DNA of 64,000 nucleotides from Dyella_B sp035690825 (GTDB lineage: Bacteria > Pseudomonadota > Gammaproteobacteria > Xanthomonadales > Rhodanobacteraceae): positions 6,830 through 70,829 of the forward strand of contig NZ_JBQCHP010000124.1 in NCBI RefSeq assembly GCF_051954575.1. Direction: 5' to 3'. This document shows, piece by piece, positions 1-10,117 of this stretch. The translations under genes were made by a program, and so were the position numbers. The number at the start of each line of letters is the position of its first letter. The first letter of the stretch is position 1. The notes beneath the pieces were generated by a model, which was not told the DNA's origin, ran no database searches, and was given only the letters and a program-made list of their open reading frames with translations.

Positions 1-2
1 GT

Positions 3-614
3 TCGCAGCTTTATCGCGTGCAACAGCAGCTGGGCGAGGACGATCCGCACCAGGCGCTGGTCGAGCGCTGCGTGGCCGACATCGATGAAGTGCTGGGGCG
101 TTTTCGCGCCTTGCTGCGTATTTCCGAGCTGGAAGATCGCCACCGGCGGGAAGGCTTTGTCGCCGTGGACCTCGGCCAAACACTGCAGCACGTGCATGAG
201 CTGTATGCGCCGCTGGCCGAGGACAGACAGCAGCTGCTGGAGCTGCGCACCGAACCCGGGCTGATCGTGCAGGCCGATCCGGATCTATTGTTCGAGGCAA
301 TCGGGAACCTGGTCGCCAACGCAATCAAGTTCACGCCCGATGGCGGCAAGGTGACGATGAGCGCCACGCGCCTGGCGCCAGAGCGCGCGCGGATCGAAGT
401 GGCCGACAGCGGGCCGGGGATTCCGGTGGAAGAGCGCCATGCCATATGGCAGCGGTTTTATCGCGGTGAAGGAAGTCGTGAGACCACCGGGCACGGGTTG
501 GGGCTGAGCATCGTCGCGGCGATTGCGAAGTTGCATGATTTTGAATTGAGCATTGACGGCGGTGAAGACGGAACGCGCATCGGGATGGCGTGCGCGGTCA
601 GTCCACTCCCGTAA
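3..614 (+). CDS. Sensor histidine kinase, C-terminal part (5' truncated by window edge)
   Basis: The reading frame is open from the first bases, so the gene begins outside the window; only about 200 C-terminal residues are present. They cover the end of a dimerisation helix region and a complete HATPase domain: an N-box (GNLVANAIKFTPDGG), a G1 box (VADSGPGIP) and a G2 box (GHGLGLSIV). This is the ATP-binding part of a membrane sensor kinase that would phosphorylate a response regulator lying upstream of the window. The RND efflux operon starts about 240 bp downstream on the same strand, so the kinase may control it. That link is inferred from position only. Confidence 0.85.
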   Translation, partial: SQLYRVQQQLGEDDPHQALVERCVADIDEVLGRFRALLRISELEDRHRREGFVAVDLGQTLQHVHELYAPLAEDRQQLLELRTEPGLIVQADPDLLFEAIGNLVANAIKFTPDGGKVTMSATRLAPERARIEVADSGPGIPVEERHAIWQRFYRGEGSRETTGHGLGLSIVAAIAKLHDFELSIDGGEDGTRIGMACAVSPLP

Positions 615-853
615 TGCATGGCGATGTTGGGGTTCGCACCCTGGTATATCCTCGCGTTTTTCGTTTACGCGCACACGTGCCCAGATGCCGTCATTCCGGC
701 GAAGACCGCAATGACGGTGGCGTGCCGTGGAGGCATCGGCAATTCCCGCCTCCTGCCCAACATGAAAAAATCTTCATCCCCCCGAAAGGCAACACCCCCG
801 GCCCATCGCGAATAATGCCGCCCATCGTTGGCTTGTATCGATGGAAATGCCGC
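615..853. repeat. Gap with degenerate R2 and R1 repeat remnants
   Basis: This 240-bp gap holds half of an R2 repeat (about 619-665: GATGTTGGGGTTCGCACCCTG followed by an ATATCC..CGTTTTT tail). It also holds a decayed R1 hairpin at 690-715 (GTCATTCCGGCGAAGACCGC, ending in ATGAC). No gene is supported here. The efflux operon promoter is presumably in this gap, but no clear -35/-10 pair was recognised. Confidence 0.6.
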
Positions 854-3800
854 ATGCTGGGTCTGGTCCGCATCGCCCTATCACGTCCCTATACCTTCAT
901 CGTGCTGGCGCTCTTCATCCTGATCGCAGGACCGCTGGCCGCGCTGCGCACTCCCACCGACATCTTCCCCAACATCGGCATCCCCGTCATCAGCGTGGTG
1001 TGGACCTACAACGGCCAGTCGCCCAGCGCGATGTCCGGACGGGTGATCTACTACTACGAGCGGCAGCTCACCTCCACCGTCAGCGATATCGAACACATCG
1101 AGTCCCAATCGCTGCCCGGCATCGGTGTGGTGAAGATCTTCTTCCAGCCCGGCGTGGACATCCGCACCGCCACCGCGCAGGTCACCTCGATCTCGCAGAC
1201 GGTGCTCAAGCAGATGCCGCCCGGCATCACGCCGCCGCAGATCATCAATTACAACGCCTCCACCGTGCCGATCCTGCAGATGGCGCTATCGAGCAGCAAG
1301 CTCGATGAAGGCAAGATCCGCGATATCGCGCAGAATTTCCTGCGCCCCACCCTGGTATCGGTGCGCGGCGTGGCCATTCCGATGCCATATGGCGGCAAGC
1401 AGCGCCAGATCATGATCGACCTCGATCCGCAGGCGCTGGCCGCCAAGGGCCTGTCCGCGCAGGACGTCGGCAATGCGCTGGCGGCGCAGAACCAGATCAT
1501 TCCGGTGGGCAGCATCAAGATCGGTCACGAACAATACACGATCGAGCTCAACGACAGCCCCACCGCGATCGAGGCGCTGAACGAGCTGCCGATCAAGACC
1601 GTCAACGGCGCCACCATCACCATCGGCCAGGTTGCGCATGTGCACGACGGCGCGCCGCCGCAACAGAACGAAGTACGCGTGGATGGCCAGCGTGCGGTGC
1701 TGATGCCGATGCTCAAGGGTGGCAATGTTTCCACGCTGGCGGTAGTCGCCGGCATCAAAAAGCTGCTGCCGCTGGCGCAGGAAACGCTGCCTTCGTCGCT
1801 GAAACTGAAACTGCTGGGCGATCAATCCATCTTCGTGCGCGGCGCGATCGCCTCGGTGGCGCGCGAAGGCATCATCGCCGCGCTGCTCACTTCGGTGATG
1901 ATCCTGATCTTCCTCGGCAGCTGGCGCTCGACGGTGATCATTGCCGTCTCGATTCCGCTGGCGGTGCTTTCCGCGATCGCCCTGCTCGCCGCCTTCGGCC
2001 AGACGCTCAACGTGATGACCCTGGGCGGCCTGGCACTGGCCGTAGGCATCCTGGTCGACGATGCGACGGTGACCATCGAGAACATCAACTGGCACCTGGA
2101 ACAGGGCAAGGACGTGCATACCGCGATCATGGATGGCGCCAGGCAGATCGTGACGCCGGCCTTCGTCTCGCTGCTGTGCATCTGCATCGTGTTCGTGCCG
2201 ATGTTCATGCTCGAAGGCATCGCCGGCTTTTTGTTCCGGCCGATGGCGCTGGCGGTGATCTTCGCGATGATGTCCTCGTTCGTGCTGTCGCGCACGCTGG
2301 TGCCGACGATGGCGATGTACCTGCTCAAGCCGCACGTCACCGAAAAGGGTGTGGGCGACCATCCGGAAGACGCCTATATCAACCATCACGAAGGCGACCA
2401 GCACCCGGATATCCAGCGCGGCCGGCTGCGCCTGGCGCTGGTGCATTTCCAGCAGCGCTTCGAGCACCACTTTACCCAGGTGCGCGATGCGTATTACAAC
2501 GCTCTTGGCCTGGCCCTGAGTTCGCGCCGGCCGTTCGTGATCGGCTTTCTGGTAGTGGTGCTGGCATCGTTCGCGCTGGTGCCGTTCCTGGGCCGCGATT
2601 TTTTCCCCAGCACGGAAGCCGGCGCTATCGCCATGCACGTGCGTGCACCCATCGGCACGCGCATCGAGGACACAGCGGCCGAATTCGATCACATCGAACG
2701 CGCGATCCGCCGCGTGATTCCGCCGGCGCAGCTGGACAGCATCGTCGACAACATCGGCCTGCCGCTCAGCGGCACCAACATGGTCTACAACGCCAGCGGC
2801 ACCATCGGACCGCAGGATGGCGACATCCAGATCCTGCTCAACGAAGACCACGACGATACCGACGGCTTCGTCAAGAAACTGCGCGAAGTGCTGCCACGTG
2901 AATTTCCCGGTACCGACTTCGCCTTCCTGCCCGCCGACATGGCCAGCCAGATTCTCAACTTCGGCGCGCCCGCACCGCTGGACGTGAAGATCGCCGGCCG
3001 CAACACTGCCGGCAACCAGGCCTACGCGATCCAGTTGATGCGCAAGATGCGTGCGATTCCCGGCATTGCCGACGTGCGCCTGCAGCAGTCCACCGGCGCG
3101 CCGCAGTTGAACGTGGACGTGGATCGCGTGCGCGCCAGCGGCCTGGGCTTTACCGAGCGCGATGTCACCAACAGCATGGTCGCCTCGCTCGCCGGCAGTT
3201 CCCAGGTAGCGCCTACGTTCTGGTTGAATCCCGCCAATGGCGTGTCGTACGCGGTGGTGGCGCAGACGCCGCAATACCGCATGGACCACTTGGCCGATCT
3301 GCAAAGCCTGCCGATCACTTCATCCGCCAACGGCATGCACCAGATTCTCGGTGCGCTGGCTTCGGTGCAACGCACGGCCTCGCCCGCGGTGGTGACGCAC
3401 TACAACATCATGCCGTCGTTCGACATCTACGCCACCACGCAGGGGCGCGACCTGGGTGCGGTCGCGTCCGCCATCCAGCGCGTGCTGGACGATGCGGCCA
3501 AGGATCGCCCCAAGGGTTCCACCGTACAGTTGCTAGGCCAGGTGCAGGCCATGAACACCGCGTTCTCCGGTCTGTTGTTCGGCCTGCTCGGCGCGTTCGT
3601 GCTGATCTATATGCTGATCGTGGTGAACTTTCAGTCATGGGTGGATCCATTCGTGATCATCACCGCACTGCCCGCCGCGCTGGCCGGCATCGTGTGGATG
3701 CTGTTCGTCACGCACACCACGCTGTCCGTGCCCGCCTTGACCGGCGCCATCATGTGCATGGGCGTAGCGACGGCCAACTCGATCCTGGTGGTGAGCTTTG

Positions 3801-4090
3801 CGCGCGAGCGTCTTGCCGAACATGGCGATGCGATCAAGGCCGCACTGGAAGCAGGCTTCACGCGCTTCCGTCCGGTGTGCATGACCGCGCTGGCGATGAT
3901 CATCGGCATGCTGCCGATGGCGCTGGCGCACGAACAGAACTCGCCGCTAGGCCGCGCCGTGATCGGCGGCCTGCTGTTCGCCACCTGCGCCACGCTGCTG
4001 TTCGTGCCGGTGGTGTTCAGCCTGGTGCATGGCCGCGAACAGCGCGCTCCCTCTGACGTTTCCGTATCGGGTTTCCCTCATGTCGCATAA
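854..4090 (+). CDS. RND multidrug efflux permease (HAE1/AcrB-like)
   Basis: Inner-membrane proton-driven pump of the resistance-nodulation-division superfamily, about 1078 residues, the usual RND length. It opens with a first transmembrane helix after MLGLVRIALSRPYTF. It then shows the large periplasmic loop and the fourth-helix motif GILVDDATVTIENI, whose paired Asp residues form the proton relay in this family. The second half repeats the fold, with helices near FVLIYMLIVVNFQSW and GAIMCMGVATANSILVV. The Met at 854 begins the family-typical N-terminus; an in-frame ATG at 815 is the alternative. The stop codon overlaps the adaptor gene by 11 bp, so the two are translated together. The substrate cannot be read from the sequence. 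Confidence 0.93.
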   Translation: MLGLVRIALSRPYTFIVLALFILIAGPLAALRTPTDIFPNIGIPVISVVWTYNGQSPSAMSGRVIYYYERQLTSTVSDIEHIESQSLPGIGVVKIFFQPGVDIRTATAQVTSISQTVLKQMPPGITPPQIINYNASTVPILQMALSSSKLDEGKIRDIAQNFLRPTLVSVRGVAIPMPYGGKQRQIMIDLDPQALAAKGLSAQDVGNALAAQNQIIPVGSIKIGHEQYTIELNDSPTAIEALNELPIKTVNGATITIGQVAHVHDGAPPQQNEVRVDGQRAVLMPMLKGGNVSTLAVVAGIKKLLPLAQETLPSSLKLKLLGDQSIFVRGAIASVAREGIIAALLTSVMILIFLGSWRSTVIIAVSIPLAVLSAIALLAAFGQTLNVMTLGGLALAVGILVDDATVTIENINWHLEQGKDVHTAIMDGARQIVTPAFVSLLCICIVFVPMFMLEGIAGFLFRPMALAVIFAMMSSFVLSRTLVPTMAMYLLKPHVTEKGVGDHPEDAYINHHEGDQHPDIQRGRLRLALVHFQQRFEHHFTQVRDAYYNALGLALSSRRPFVIGFLVVVLASFALVPFLGRDFFPSTEAGAIAMHVRAPIGTRIEDTAAEFDHIERAIRRVIPPAQLDSIVDNIGLPLSGTNMVYNASGTIGPQDGDIQILLNEDHDDTDGFVKKLREVLPREFPGTDFAFLPADMASQILNFGAPAPLDVKIAGRNTAGNQAYAIQLMRKMRAIPGIADVRLQQSTGAPQLNVDVDRVRASGLGFTERDVTNSMVASLAGSSQVAPTFWLNPANGVSYAVVAQTPQYRMDHLADLQSLPITSSANGMHQILGALASVQRTASPAVVTHYNIMPSFDIYATTQGRDLGAVASAIQRVLDDAAKDRPKGSTVQLLGQVQAMNTAFSGLLFGLLGAFVLIYMLIVVNFQSWVDPFVIITALPAALAGIVWMLFVTHTTLSVPALTGAIMCMGVATANSILVVSFARERLAEHGDAIKAALEAGFTRFRPVCMTALAMIIGMLPMALAHEQNSPLGRAVIGGLLFATCATLLFVPVVFSLVHGREQRAPSDVSVSGFPHVA

Positions 4091-5282
4091 CTCTGCAGAC
4101 GTACACGTGGTGCGCAAGCCCAGGCATTTGAAAGCCATCGGCATCGGCTCTGCATTAGCCGCCGCGCTGGTGGTGACGGCCGGCCTGGCGGCACGGCGCC
4201 ACCAGCATCAGGAACTTGTGCAATGGACCGACGCGCAACTGGTTCCCAGCGTGCGCCTGGCGCCCGCGATGGACCCGGCCAGCACGCATGCCATTACCCT
4301 GCCCGGCCACCTCGAAGCATGGAACAGCGCGCCGATCCATGCGCGTGTCAGCGGTTATCTCAAGGCTTGGTACAAGGACATCGGCGCGAAGGTCAAAGCC
4401 GGCGATGTGTTGGCGGTAATCGACACCCCCGAACTCGACCAGCAGCTCGAGCAAGCCAAGGCGGTACTGGGCAAGGCGCAGGCCAATGCGCATCTGGCCG
4501 ACATGACCGCGCAGCGCTGGCAGCATCTGCTCGGTTCGGACTCGGTATCCAAGCAGGAAGCCGACGAAAAGGCCGGTGATGCCGCCGCTGCGCAGGCGAC
4601 CGTGCTGGCTGCCAGGGCCGACGTGGACAGGCTCAATGCGCTGGAGGCCTTCAAAAAGATCGTGGCACCCTTCGACGGCGTGGTCACCGCGCGGCATACC
4701 GATGTCGGCGACCTGATCACCGCCAACAGCGAAAGCGGCCCGGAACTGTTCACCGTCGCCGACACCAGCCGCATGCGCTTGTACGTACCGGTGCCTCAGG
4801 TCGATGCGGGCAGCATCAAACCCGGCATGAAGGCGACGCTCACCGTGCCCGAATGGCCAGGACAAGACTTCACCGCCACGCTGATCGGCAACTCCGAAGC
4901 GATCAATCCCAGCTCCGGCAGCCTGCTCGCGCAATTCGAAGCGGACAACAAGAACGGCGAACTCAAACCCGGCGACTACAGCGACGTGCAACTGGACATC
5001 CAGGTCGATCCGCATCGCGTGACCATTCCTGCCACGGCGTTGATCTTCCGCTCGCACGGGCCGCAAGTTGCGGTGCTCGGCGCAGATGCACGCGTGCATC
5101 TGCGCAAGGTCCATGTGGCACTTGACCTGGGCACCACGCTGCAGATCGACCAGGGCCTGAACCCCGCCGATCGCGTAATCGAAAATCCACCCGATTCATT
5201 GATGGACGGCGACCAGGTCCGCGTGCAAAGCGACAACGACGAGAACGTGGCGATGGAGGGTGGCCATGCGTCGGCGGGTTGA
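4080..5282 (+). CDS. RND periplasmic adaptor (membrane fusion protein)
   Basis: A 400-residue HlyD/AcrA-type adaptor that would bridge the inner-membrane pump and the outer-membrane channel. It has an N-terminal membrane anchor (GSALAAALVVTAGLAA) with no lipobox. A lipoyl half-motif follows (HARVSGYLKAWYKDIGAKVKAGD), then an alpha-helical hairpin rich in Ala and Gln (about residues 120-180), the second lipoyl half (VAPFDGVVTARHTDVGD) and beta-barrel segments. The ATG at 4080 lies inside the end of the permease gene, and the 3' end overlaps the outer-membrane factor gene by 17 bp. This is a strictly coupled three-gene operon. Confidence 0.93.
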   Translation: MSHNSADVHVVRKPRHLKAIGIGSALAAALVVTAGLAARRHQHQELVQWTDAQLVPSVRLAPAMDPASTHAITLPGHLEAWNSAPIHARVSGYLKAWYKDIGAKVKAGDVLAVIDTPELDQQLEQAKAVLGKAQANAHLADMTAQRWQHLLGSDSVSKQEADEKAGDAAAAQATVLAARADVDRLNALEAFKKIVAPFDGVVTARHTDVGDLITANSESGPELFTVADTSRMRLYVPVPQVDAGSIKPGMKATLTVPEWPGQDFTATLIGNSEAINPSSGSLLAQFEADNKNGELKPGDYSDVQLDIQVDPHRVTIPATALIFRSHGPQVAVLGADARVHLRKVHVALDLGTTLQIDQGLNPADRVIENPPDSLMDGDQVRVQSDNDENVAMEGGHASAG

Positions 5283-6717
5283 GACGCTTTGCGCAAGCAT
5301 CGCCGTGTCATTGATCCTGAGCGCCTGTTCGCTCGCGCCTGCCTATCACACGCCATCGCTGCCGCCGGTGCCGGACACGTTCAAGGAAGCTGGCGCCGAA
5401 TGGAAAACCGCCACACCGGCAGACCAACAGCCGCATGGCAACTGGTGGGCGATCTATGGCGACGGTACGCTCGATCAGCTGGAAACCAAGCTGGATGCCG
5501 ACAGCCCCAGCCTTGCCGCGGCGCTGGCCCGCTACGACACTGCGCGCGCCTTCGAAAGCCAGTTGAACGCCGGCCTGTTTCCACGACTGGGCGCGCTCGC
5601 CAATCCCACACGCAACCGCCAGTCGAATAACCGACCGTTGCGCGGCAGCAACCAACCTAACGAATACGATGCCGACACCGTCGAGGTAGGTCTCAACTAC
5701 GATCTCGATCTGTGGGGCCGCATTCGCAATGAAGTCCGCGCGGGCCACGCCCTGTCACAAGCCGCGCAGGCCGATCTGGCCACCGCCAAATTGAGCCTGG
5801 AAGCGCGGCTGGCGGACGACTACGTGCGGTTGCGCGGCTACGACCAACAGGCGGCCATTCTTCAGGACACGCTCAAGGCTTACACACGTGCGTTGTCGCT
5901 CACCGAGAACCGCCACCAGGGCGGCATCGCCTCCGGACTGGACGTATCGCGCGCGCAAACGCAATTGCACGATGCACAGGCGCAAGTCACCGACGTGCAG
6001 GCGCAGCGCGCATTGACCGAGCACGCCATCGCCAGCCTGATCGGCGAGCCTGCATCGAGCTTTTCGATTACGCCCGCACAAGTTCCGCTGAGCATGCCGC
6101 TGACACCACCGGGCGTGCCGTCCAGCCTGCTGCAGCGCCGTCCCGATATCGCCGCAGCAGAACGGCGCGCTTATGCCGCCAATGCAGGCATCGGCGTGGC
6201 GCGTGCAGCGTTCTTTCCAGACATAAGTTTGTCGGCGGCCTACGGTTTCCAGGACACCGGCAGCAGCAACCTGCTCACGCTCGGCAACCGGTTCTGGTCG
6301 CTGGGACCGTTGGCGGTGCTGCCGCTCTTCGATGCCGGCCTGCGCCAGGCCAGGCTCGACCAGGCCAAGGCGGAATTCGACGACGCCTCCGCGAACTACC
6401 GGCAAACCGTGCTGGATGCATTCCGCCAGGTGGAGGACGACCTCGTGCTGCTGCGCGACCTGGGCACGGAAATGGAACAGGAAGACCAGGCGGTGGCGTC
6501 CGCACAACAAACCATGAGCATCGCCACCAACCGCTACCGCGAAGGCATCGTCAATTACCTCGACGTAGTCACCGCGCAAACCGCCGCGCTATCGGCGCAG
6601 CGCAATGCGGAAACGATCCGCACGCGGCGCTTGCAGGCGAGCGTGGATCTGATTCGTGCGTTGGGTGGCGGCTGGACGCGCGACGTGGCCGATGCCGGCA
6701 AAACAGCCGCGAAATAA
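5266..6717 (+). CDS. Outer-membrane efflux lipoprotein (NodT/OprM family)
   Basis: TolC-like outer-membrane channel that completes the tripartite efflux system. The signal peptide ends in a lipobox (LSAC, lipidated Cys21 counting from the ATG at 5266), followed by SLAPAYHTPSLP, typical of NodT-type factors. Two OEP repeats follow with long Ala/Gln-rich helices (around VSRAQTQLHDAQAQVTDVQA and YLDVVTAQTAALSAQRNAE). The ATG at 5266 is preferred over an in-frame GTG at 5260 because GGAGGG at 5255-5260 is well placed for it. The start lies inside the adaptor gene. No regulator adjoins other than the upstream kinase. Confidence 0.92.
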   Translation: MRRRVETLCASIAVSLILSACSLAPAYHTPSLPPVPDTFKEAGAEWKTATPADQQPHGNWWAIYGDGTLDQLETKLDADSPSLAAALARYDTARAFESQLNAGLFPRLGALANPTRNRQSNNRPLRGSNQPNEYDADTVEVGLNYDLDLWGRIRNEVRAGHALSQAAQADLATAKLSLEARLADDYVRLRGYDQQAAILQDTLKAYTRALSLTENRHQGGIASGLDVSRAQTQLHDAQAQVTDVQAQRALTEHAIASLIGEPASSFSITPAQVPLSMPLTPPGVPSSLLQRRPDIAAAERRAYAANAGIGVARAAFFPDISLSAAYGFQDTGSSNLLTLGNRFWSLGPLAVLPLFDAGLRQARLDQAKAEFDDASANYRQTVLDAFRQVEDDLVLLRDLGTEMEQEDQAVASAQQTMSIATNRYREGIVNYLDVVTAQTAALSAQRNAETIRTRRLQASVDLIRALGGGWTRDVADAGKTAAK

Positions 6718-7067
6718 CGCAGGCTGGGCTGCAAACCCTGATTTTTTGAGCGTGATTCCGAGGGAAAACCAAGATCTGCGCTGATCTCGTTTCAGAGCGA
6801 GTCGTCATTCCGGCGAAGGCCGGAATCCAGTTTGAATACGTCGTGCGCAGCACACAACCATTTATGGGATGTGCTGCGCACGCCATTTTTGACTGGATTC
6901 CGGCTTTCGCCGGAATGACGGCGCTATGTTTTGTCGATTAGAAAGAACATAACCTACTGATTCTTCGGGCATCAAAAAGCAAAAACGTAGGGATATATCA
7001 GGGTGCGAACCCCAACATCGTAATGTTGTGCATGACGACGTTGGGGTTTGCACCCCAACCTACGCGT
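6718..7067. repeat. Repeat-filled gap: long R1 inverted repeat plus R2 copy
   Basis: The first part (6804-6919) is an R1 element whose two GTCATTCCGGCGAA..GCCGGAATCCAG arms point at each other around a roughly 60-base centre. The second part (6985-7066) is an R2 element with facing arms (GGGTGCGAACCCCAACATCG and GACGTTGGGGTTTGCACCCC). It lies between the convergent efflux operon and the TonB receptor gene and could act as a bidirectional terminator. No gene is seen. Confidence 0.8.
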
Positions 7068-9962
7068 TCAGAACGCCACCGTCGCCCGCATCCAGTAATA
7101 CCGCCCGATCAAATCATACGTATACGCATCCGAGTTCCCGTTGCTTCCCCACTGGTAAAACATCGGCGGCTGCTTGTTGGAAAGATTGTCGACGCCAGCC
7201 GACAGCGTGGTGTGATATTTCGCCAACGCATAACTGGCCGACAGGTTGTGATAGACATACGCCCCGATCGGATGCACCACGCCAGGCACGCTCTCGTCCG
7301 CCGAATAGCCCTGCGAAAGATCCGCGCTGCCCACGCGCGTGCGTCCTACATAGCGCATCGTCCAGGTGGCGCTCCACGGTCCCTTGCTCCAGTTGAGCGT
7401 GGCCAACCCGCGCCAACGCGGAAACTCGCCGTACACCGCGCAATAGGAGCCGGCGCAGTGCGTGATCGGCACGGAGCTGTCGCCGGGTGCCGTATCCACG
7501 TCGTAGCGCTGCAGGTAGGTGCTGGTGAGGCTGGCGTTGAACTTGCCGAAGCGCTCGGTGTTAAACGCATACTGGATGGTCGAATCGATGCCGCTGGCCC
7601 AGGTTTCGCCAAGGTTGACGGTGGGCAGGTTGATGTAGCTGATCTGGCCGTTGCCGGCGCGATGGATCAGGCCGCACAAGCGGCTGCTGTAGTAGCACTC
7701 GTTCAAGATAGTGGTGGGGTCCAGGCCGTCCACGATCGTGTCGCGCAGATGGATGCGCCACGCATCGGCGCTGAACGACAAGCCCGGTAACCAGTGCGGA
7801 TCGTAGACCAGGCCGAAATCGAAAGACTTGCCGTATTCGGGCTTCAAGTCATAACCGGCCGGCACCGAGCCGGAACTTCTCACTCCCAACTGCGGATTGA
7901 TCTGCTGGAAGCTGCCGTTGGTCGGCACGTTCACGCAGGCCTGCGGGTGGCCGCCGGTATAGCCATCGCAGACATCGGTGGCCGCCAGCGCACCGCCGGA
8001 TGTACCGGAAAACAGCTCGCTGATGTTCGGTGCACGGAATACCTGCGAGGCCGTGCCACGCAACAGCAGGTCGGCGATGGGGCGCCATTCCAACGCAATC
8101 TTGCTGTTGGTGGTCGTGCCGGAAAGGCTGTAGCGCGAGAAGCGCGAACCGATATCGATATTCAGCGAATGCGCAAATGGCACGTCGGCCAGCACGGGAA
8201 TCAGCGTTTCGGCGTACGCCTCTTTCACGGTATAGCTGCCGCTGAGCTGGGTGGCGCAGAACTCCACCACGCCACACAGGCCCGCATAGGGACCATCGTT
8301 GATCGCGATTGCGCTGGGCGTGTCGGTACCATCCGATTGCGATTCGCGGCGATAGGAAAGCCCCGCGGCCAGGTTCACCGCGCCGGCGGGCAGATCGAAC
8401 AGCTCGCCGTTGGCGCTCGCCTCGAACTGCTGCATGGTGTAGTGATAGAACGAATCGGGATTGACCAGCAGCTTCTTCAACGACGCGATAGTAGCCGGGT
8501 CATTGATGTTGAAGATGTTGATCGGCGTGCAGTTGGCGATCGGCGCGGCCGGCGTGCCACAGGTGACCACGCCGTTGCCGGACATGAACGAGGGGCCGAT
8601 CGCCTGCTGGAACCCCGCATAGTCGATAAAACCCTCGTTGCGCGTTTTCTGCCTGACCTTGCCGTAATTGAAATCGACATTCCACTGCCAGCTGCTATTG
8701 CCGAAACTGCCGCGCAGGCCAGGCGTGAACTGCAGGTCGTACGTCTGATTGGCGTACATGCGGTTGCCCAGCGAGGTAAAGCGTATGTTGAAATCGTTGT
8801 AGCTGTTGCCGCTGACGCGATCGGTGCCGAAGTTGAGCCCGAACGGGTTGTAGTAGTTGGTGGACGGAACGAAGAAATCGTCCGAGTTGGCGAAGATCGG
8901 CACCGGCGCGATGATCGAAGAGGCCGCCGTGCGCGTATAGAACAGGTTGAAATACCCCTCGATCTGCGGCGTGAACTTGTAGGAGCCGAACAGCGAGATA
9001 TTGGTGCGATCCTGCGGCGTCAGCAGCAGATTGTAAGGCGCATAGTTGAACGAATCGGCCGAGGTATACGGATGATAATCGGCCAAGGTGGTGATGCCGG
9101 TCACGCCCGGATTGAGCGTGACATTGGTGCCGCTGGCATCCTGCACCAGGCCGCCGGGCACCGCCGAGGAGCCGATCCTCTTCACCTGCCCATCGCGGAA
9201 TGCCAGCGTATAAGCGGAATAATCGCGCTTGCCCGAGGTGATCGGGTTCTGCGTCTGATGCGTGATGGATGCAATGAAGTTCACTCGATCGCTGGACAAT
9301 CCCGCCAGCAGGTTGAAGCCGCGGCGATTGCCGTCGCTGTGCGAGCTTTCGCCGTAATCGGCGCTCAGCTGCACGCCCCGGTAGTGATCCTTCAAGATGA
9401 AATTGACCACGCCGCCGATCGCATCGGAGCCATACACCGACGAGGCGCCATCGCTCAGCACTTCCACACGTTCGATCATGTTGGAAGGAATGCTGTTGAC
9501 GTCGTCGTACGCAAGGCGATGCCCGTTGACCAGCACCAGCGTGCGGTTATCGCCCAGGCCACGCAGCGACACGGTCGAGGCGCCGGTGCCGCCGCCGCTG
9601 TTGATGCTGGGGTTGGTGGCGTTGCCAGCGACGGATGGCAACTGCTGCATCAGGTCACCCAGCGTGGGCTTGCCACTGGCGACAATCTGTCCGCTGTCGA
9701 TGGTGGTCACCGGATTGGCGGTTTCGACATCGACGCGACGGATCAATGAGCCGGTGACAGTCACCGCTTGCAGATTCTTGGCCTGCGCGGCGGAGTCGGC
9801 ATTGGCTTGGGTTGCGGCGCTTTGCGGCGTGGACGCATCCTGCGCATGCAAGGCGCCGCTGCCGATCATGCCCAGGAACAAGGCGCTGCGTACGGCGGTG
9901 GCGATCGGCGAAGGGTGTCGACGGGATGAGGAACGGCCAGGGCGGTGCGATGTTCGGGTCAT
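7068..9962 (-). CDS. TonB-dependent outer-membrane receptor
   Basis: A 964-residue TonB-dependent transporter. The signal peptide includes RSALFLGMIGSGALHAQ. A plug domain follows with VTVTGSLIRRVD and RGLGDNRTLVLVNGHRL, then GASSVYGSDAIGGVVNFIL, then a long beta-barrel ending in an aromatic terminal strand (YYWMRATVAF). The start at 9962 is preceded by GAGAAG; an upstream in-frame start at 10028 would place about 22 extra residues before a normal signal peptide. It lies 155 bp downstream of the GH127 gene on the same strand. It therefore probably imports oligosaccharides released by that enzyme, although the substrate is inferred from context alone. Confidence 0.93.
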   Translation of the reverse strand: MTRTSHRPGRSSSRRHPSPIATAVRSALFLGMIGSGALHAQDASTPQSAATQANADSAAQAKNLQAVTVTGSLIRRVDVETANPVTTIDSGQIVASGKPTLGDLMQQLPSVAGNATNPSINSGGGTGASTVSLRGLGDNRTLVLVNGHRLAYDDVNSIPSNMIERVEVLSDGASSVYGSDAIGGVVNFILKDHYRGVQLSADYGESSHSDGNRRGFNLLAGLSSDRVNFIASITHQTQNPITSGKRDYSAYTLAFRDGQVKRIGSSAVPGGLVQDASGTNVTLNPGVTGITTLADYHPYTSADSFNYAPYNLLLTPQDRTNISLFGSYKFTPQIEGYFNLFYTRTAASSIIAPVPIFANSDDFFVPSTNYYNPFGLNFGTDRVSGNSYNDFNIRFTSLGNRMYANQTYDLQFTPGLRGSFGNSSWQWNVDFNYGKVRQKTRNEGFIDYAGFQQAIGPSFMSGNGVVTCGTPAAPIANCTPINIFNINDPATIASLKKLLVNPDSFYHYTMQQFEASANGELFDLPAGAVNLAAGLSYRRESQSDGTDTPSAIAINDGPYAGLCGVVEFCATQLSGSYTVKEAYAETLIPVLADVPFAHSLNIDIGSRFSRYSLSGTTTNSKIALEWRPIADLLLRGTASQVFRAPNISELFSGTSGGALAATDVCDGYTGGHPQACVNVPTNGSFQQINPQLGVRSSGSVPAGYDLKPEYGKSFDFGLVYDPHWLPGLSFSADAWRIHLRDTIVDGLDPTTILNECYYSSRLCGLIHRAGNGQISYINLPTVNLGETWASGIDSTIQYAFNTERFGKFNASLTSTYLQRYDVDTAPGDSSVPITHCAGSYCAVYGEFPRWRGLATLNWSKGPWSATWTMRYVGRTRVGSADLSQGYSADESVPGVVHPIGAYVYHNLSASYALAKYHTTLSAGVDNLSNKQPPMFYQWGSNGNSDAYTYDLIGRYYWMRATVAF

Positions 9963-10117
9963 AGACTTCTCACGCTCGTGGGCAGTAGTGGCGGTGATGA
10001 CGTACGACAAAGGCGCAGCAGGGAACATGCACCGGCGCGCGGCGCAGATCGAGTGTCCCCCTTCGGTTTTGCTCCCTTCCCTGCTGCACGCGGAAAGGGA
10101 GCGGATAAAGCCGATGC

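Noticed and set aside
1286..3304. 672-codon minus-strand open frame opposite the RND permease
   Set aside because: Shadow of the permease coding sequence, no domain or start signal.
7794..9749. 651-codon plus-strand open frame opposite the TonB receptor
   Set aside because: Antisense to a convincing receptor gene; low-complexity Arg/His/Val content.
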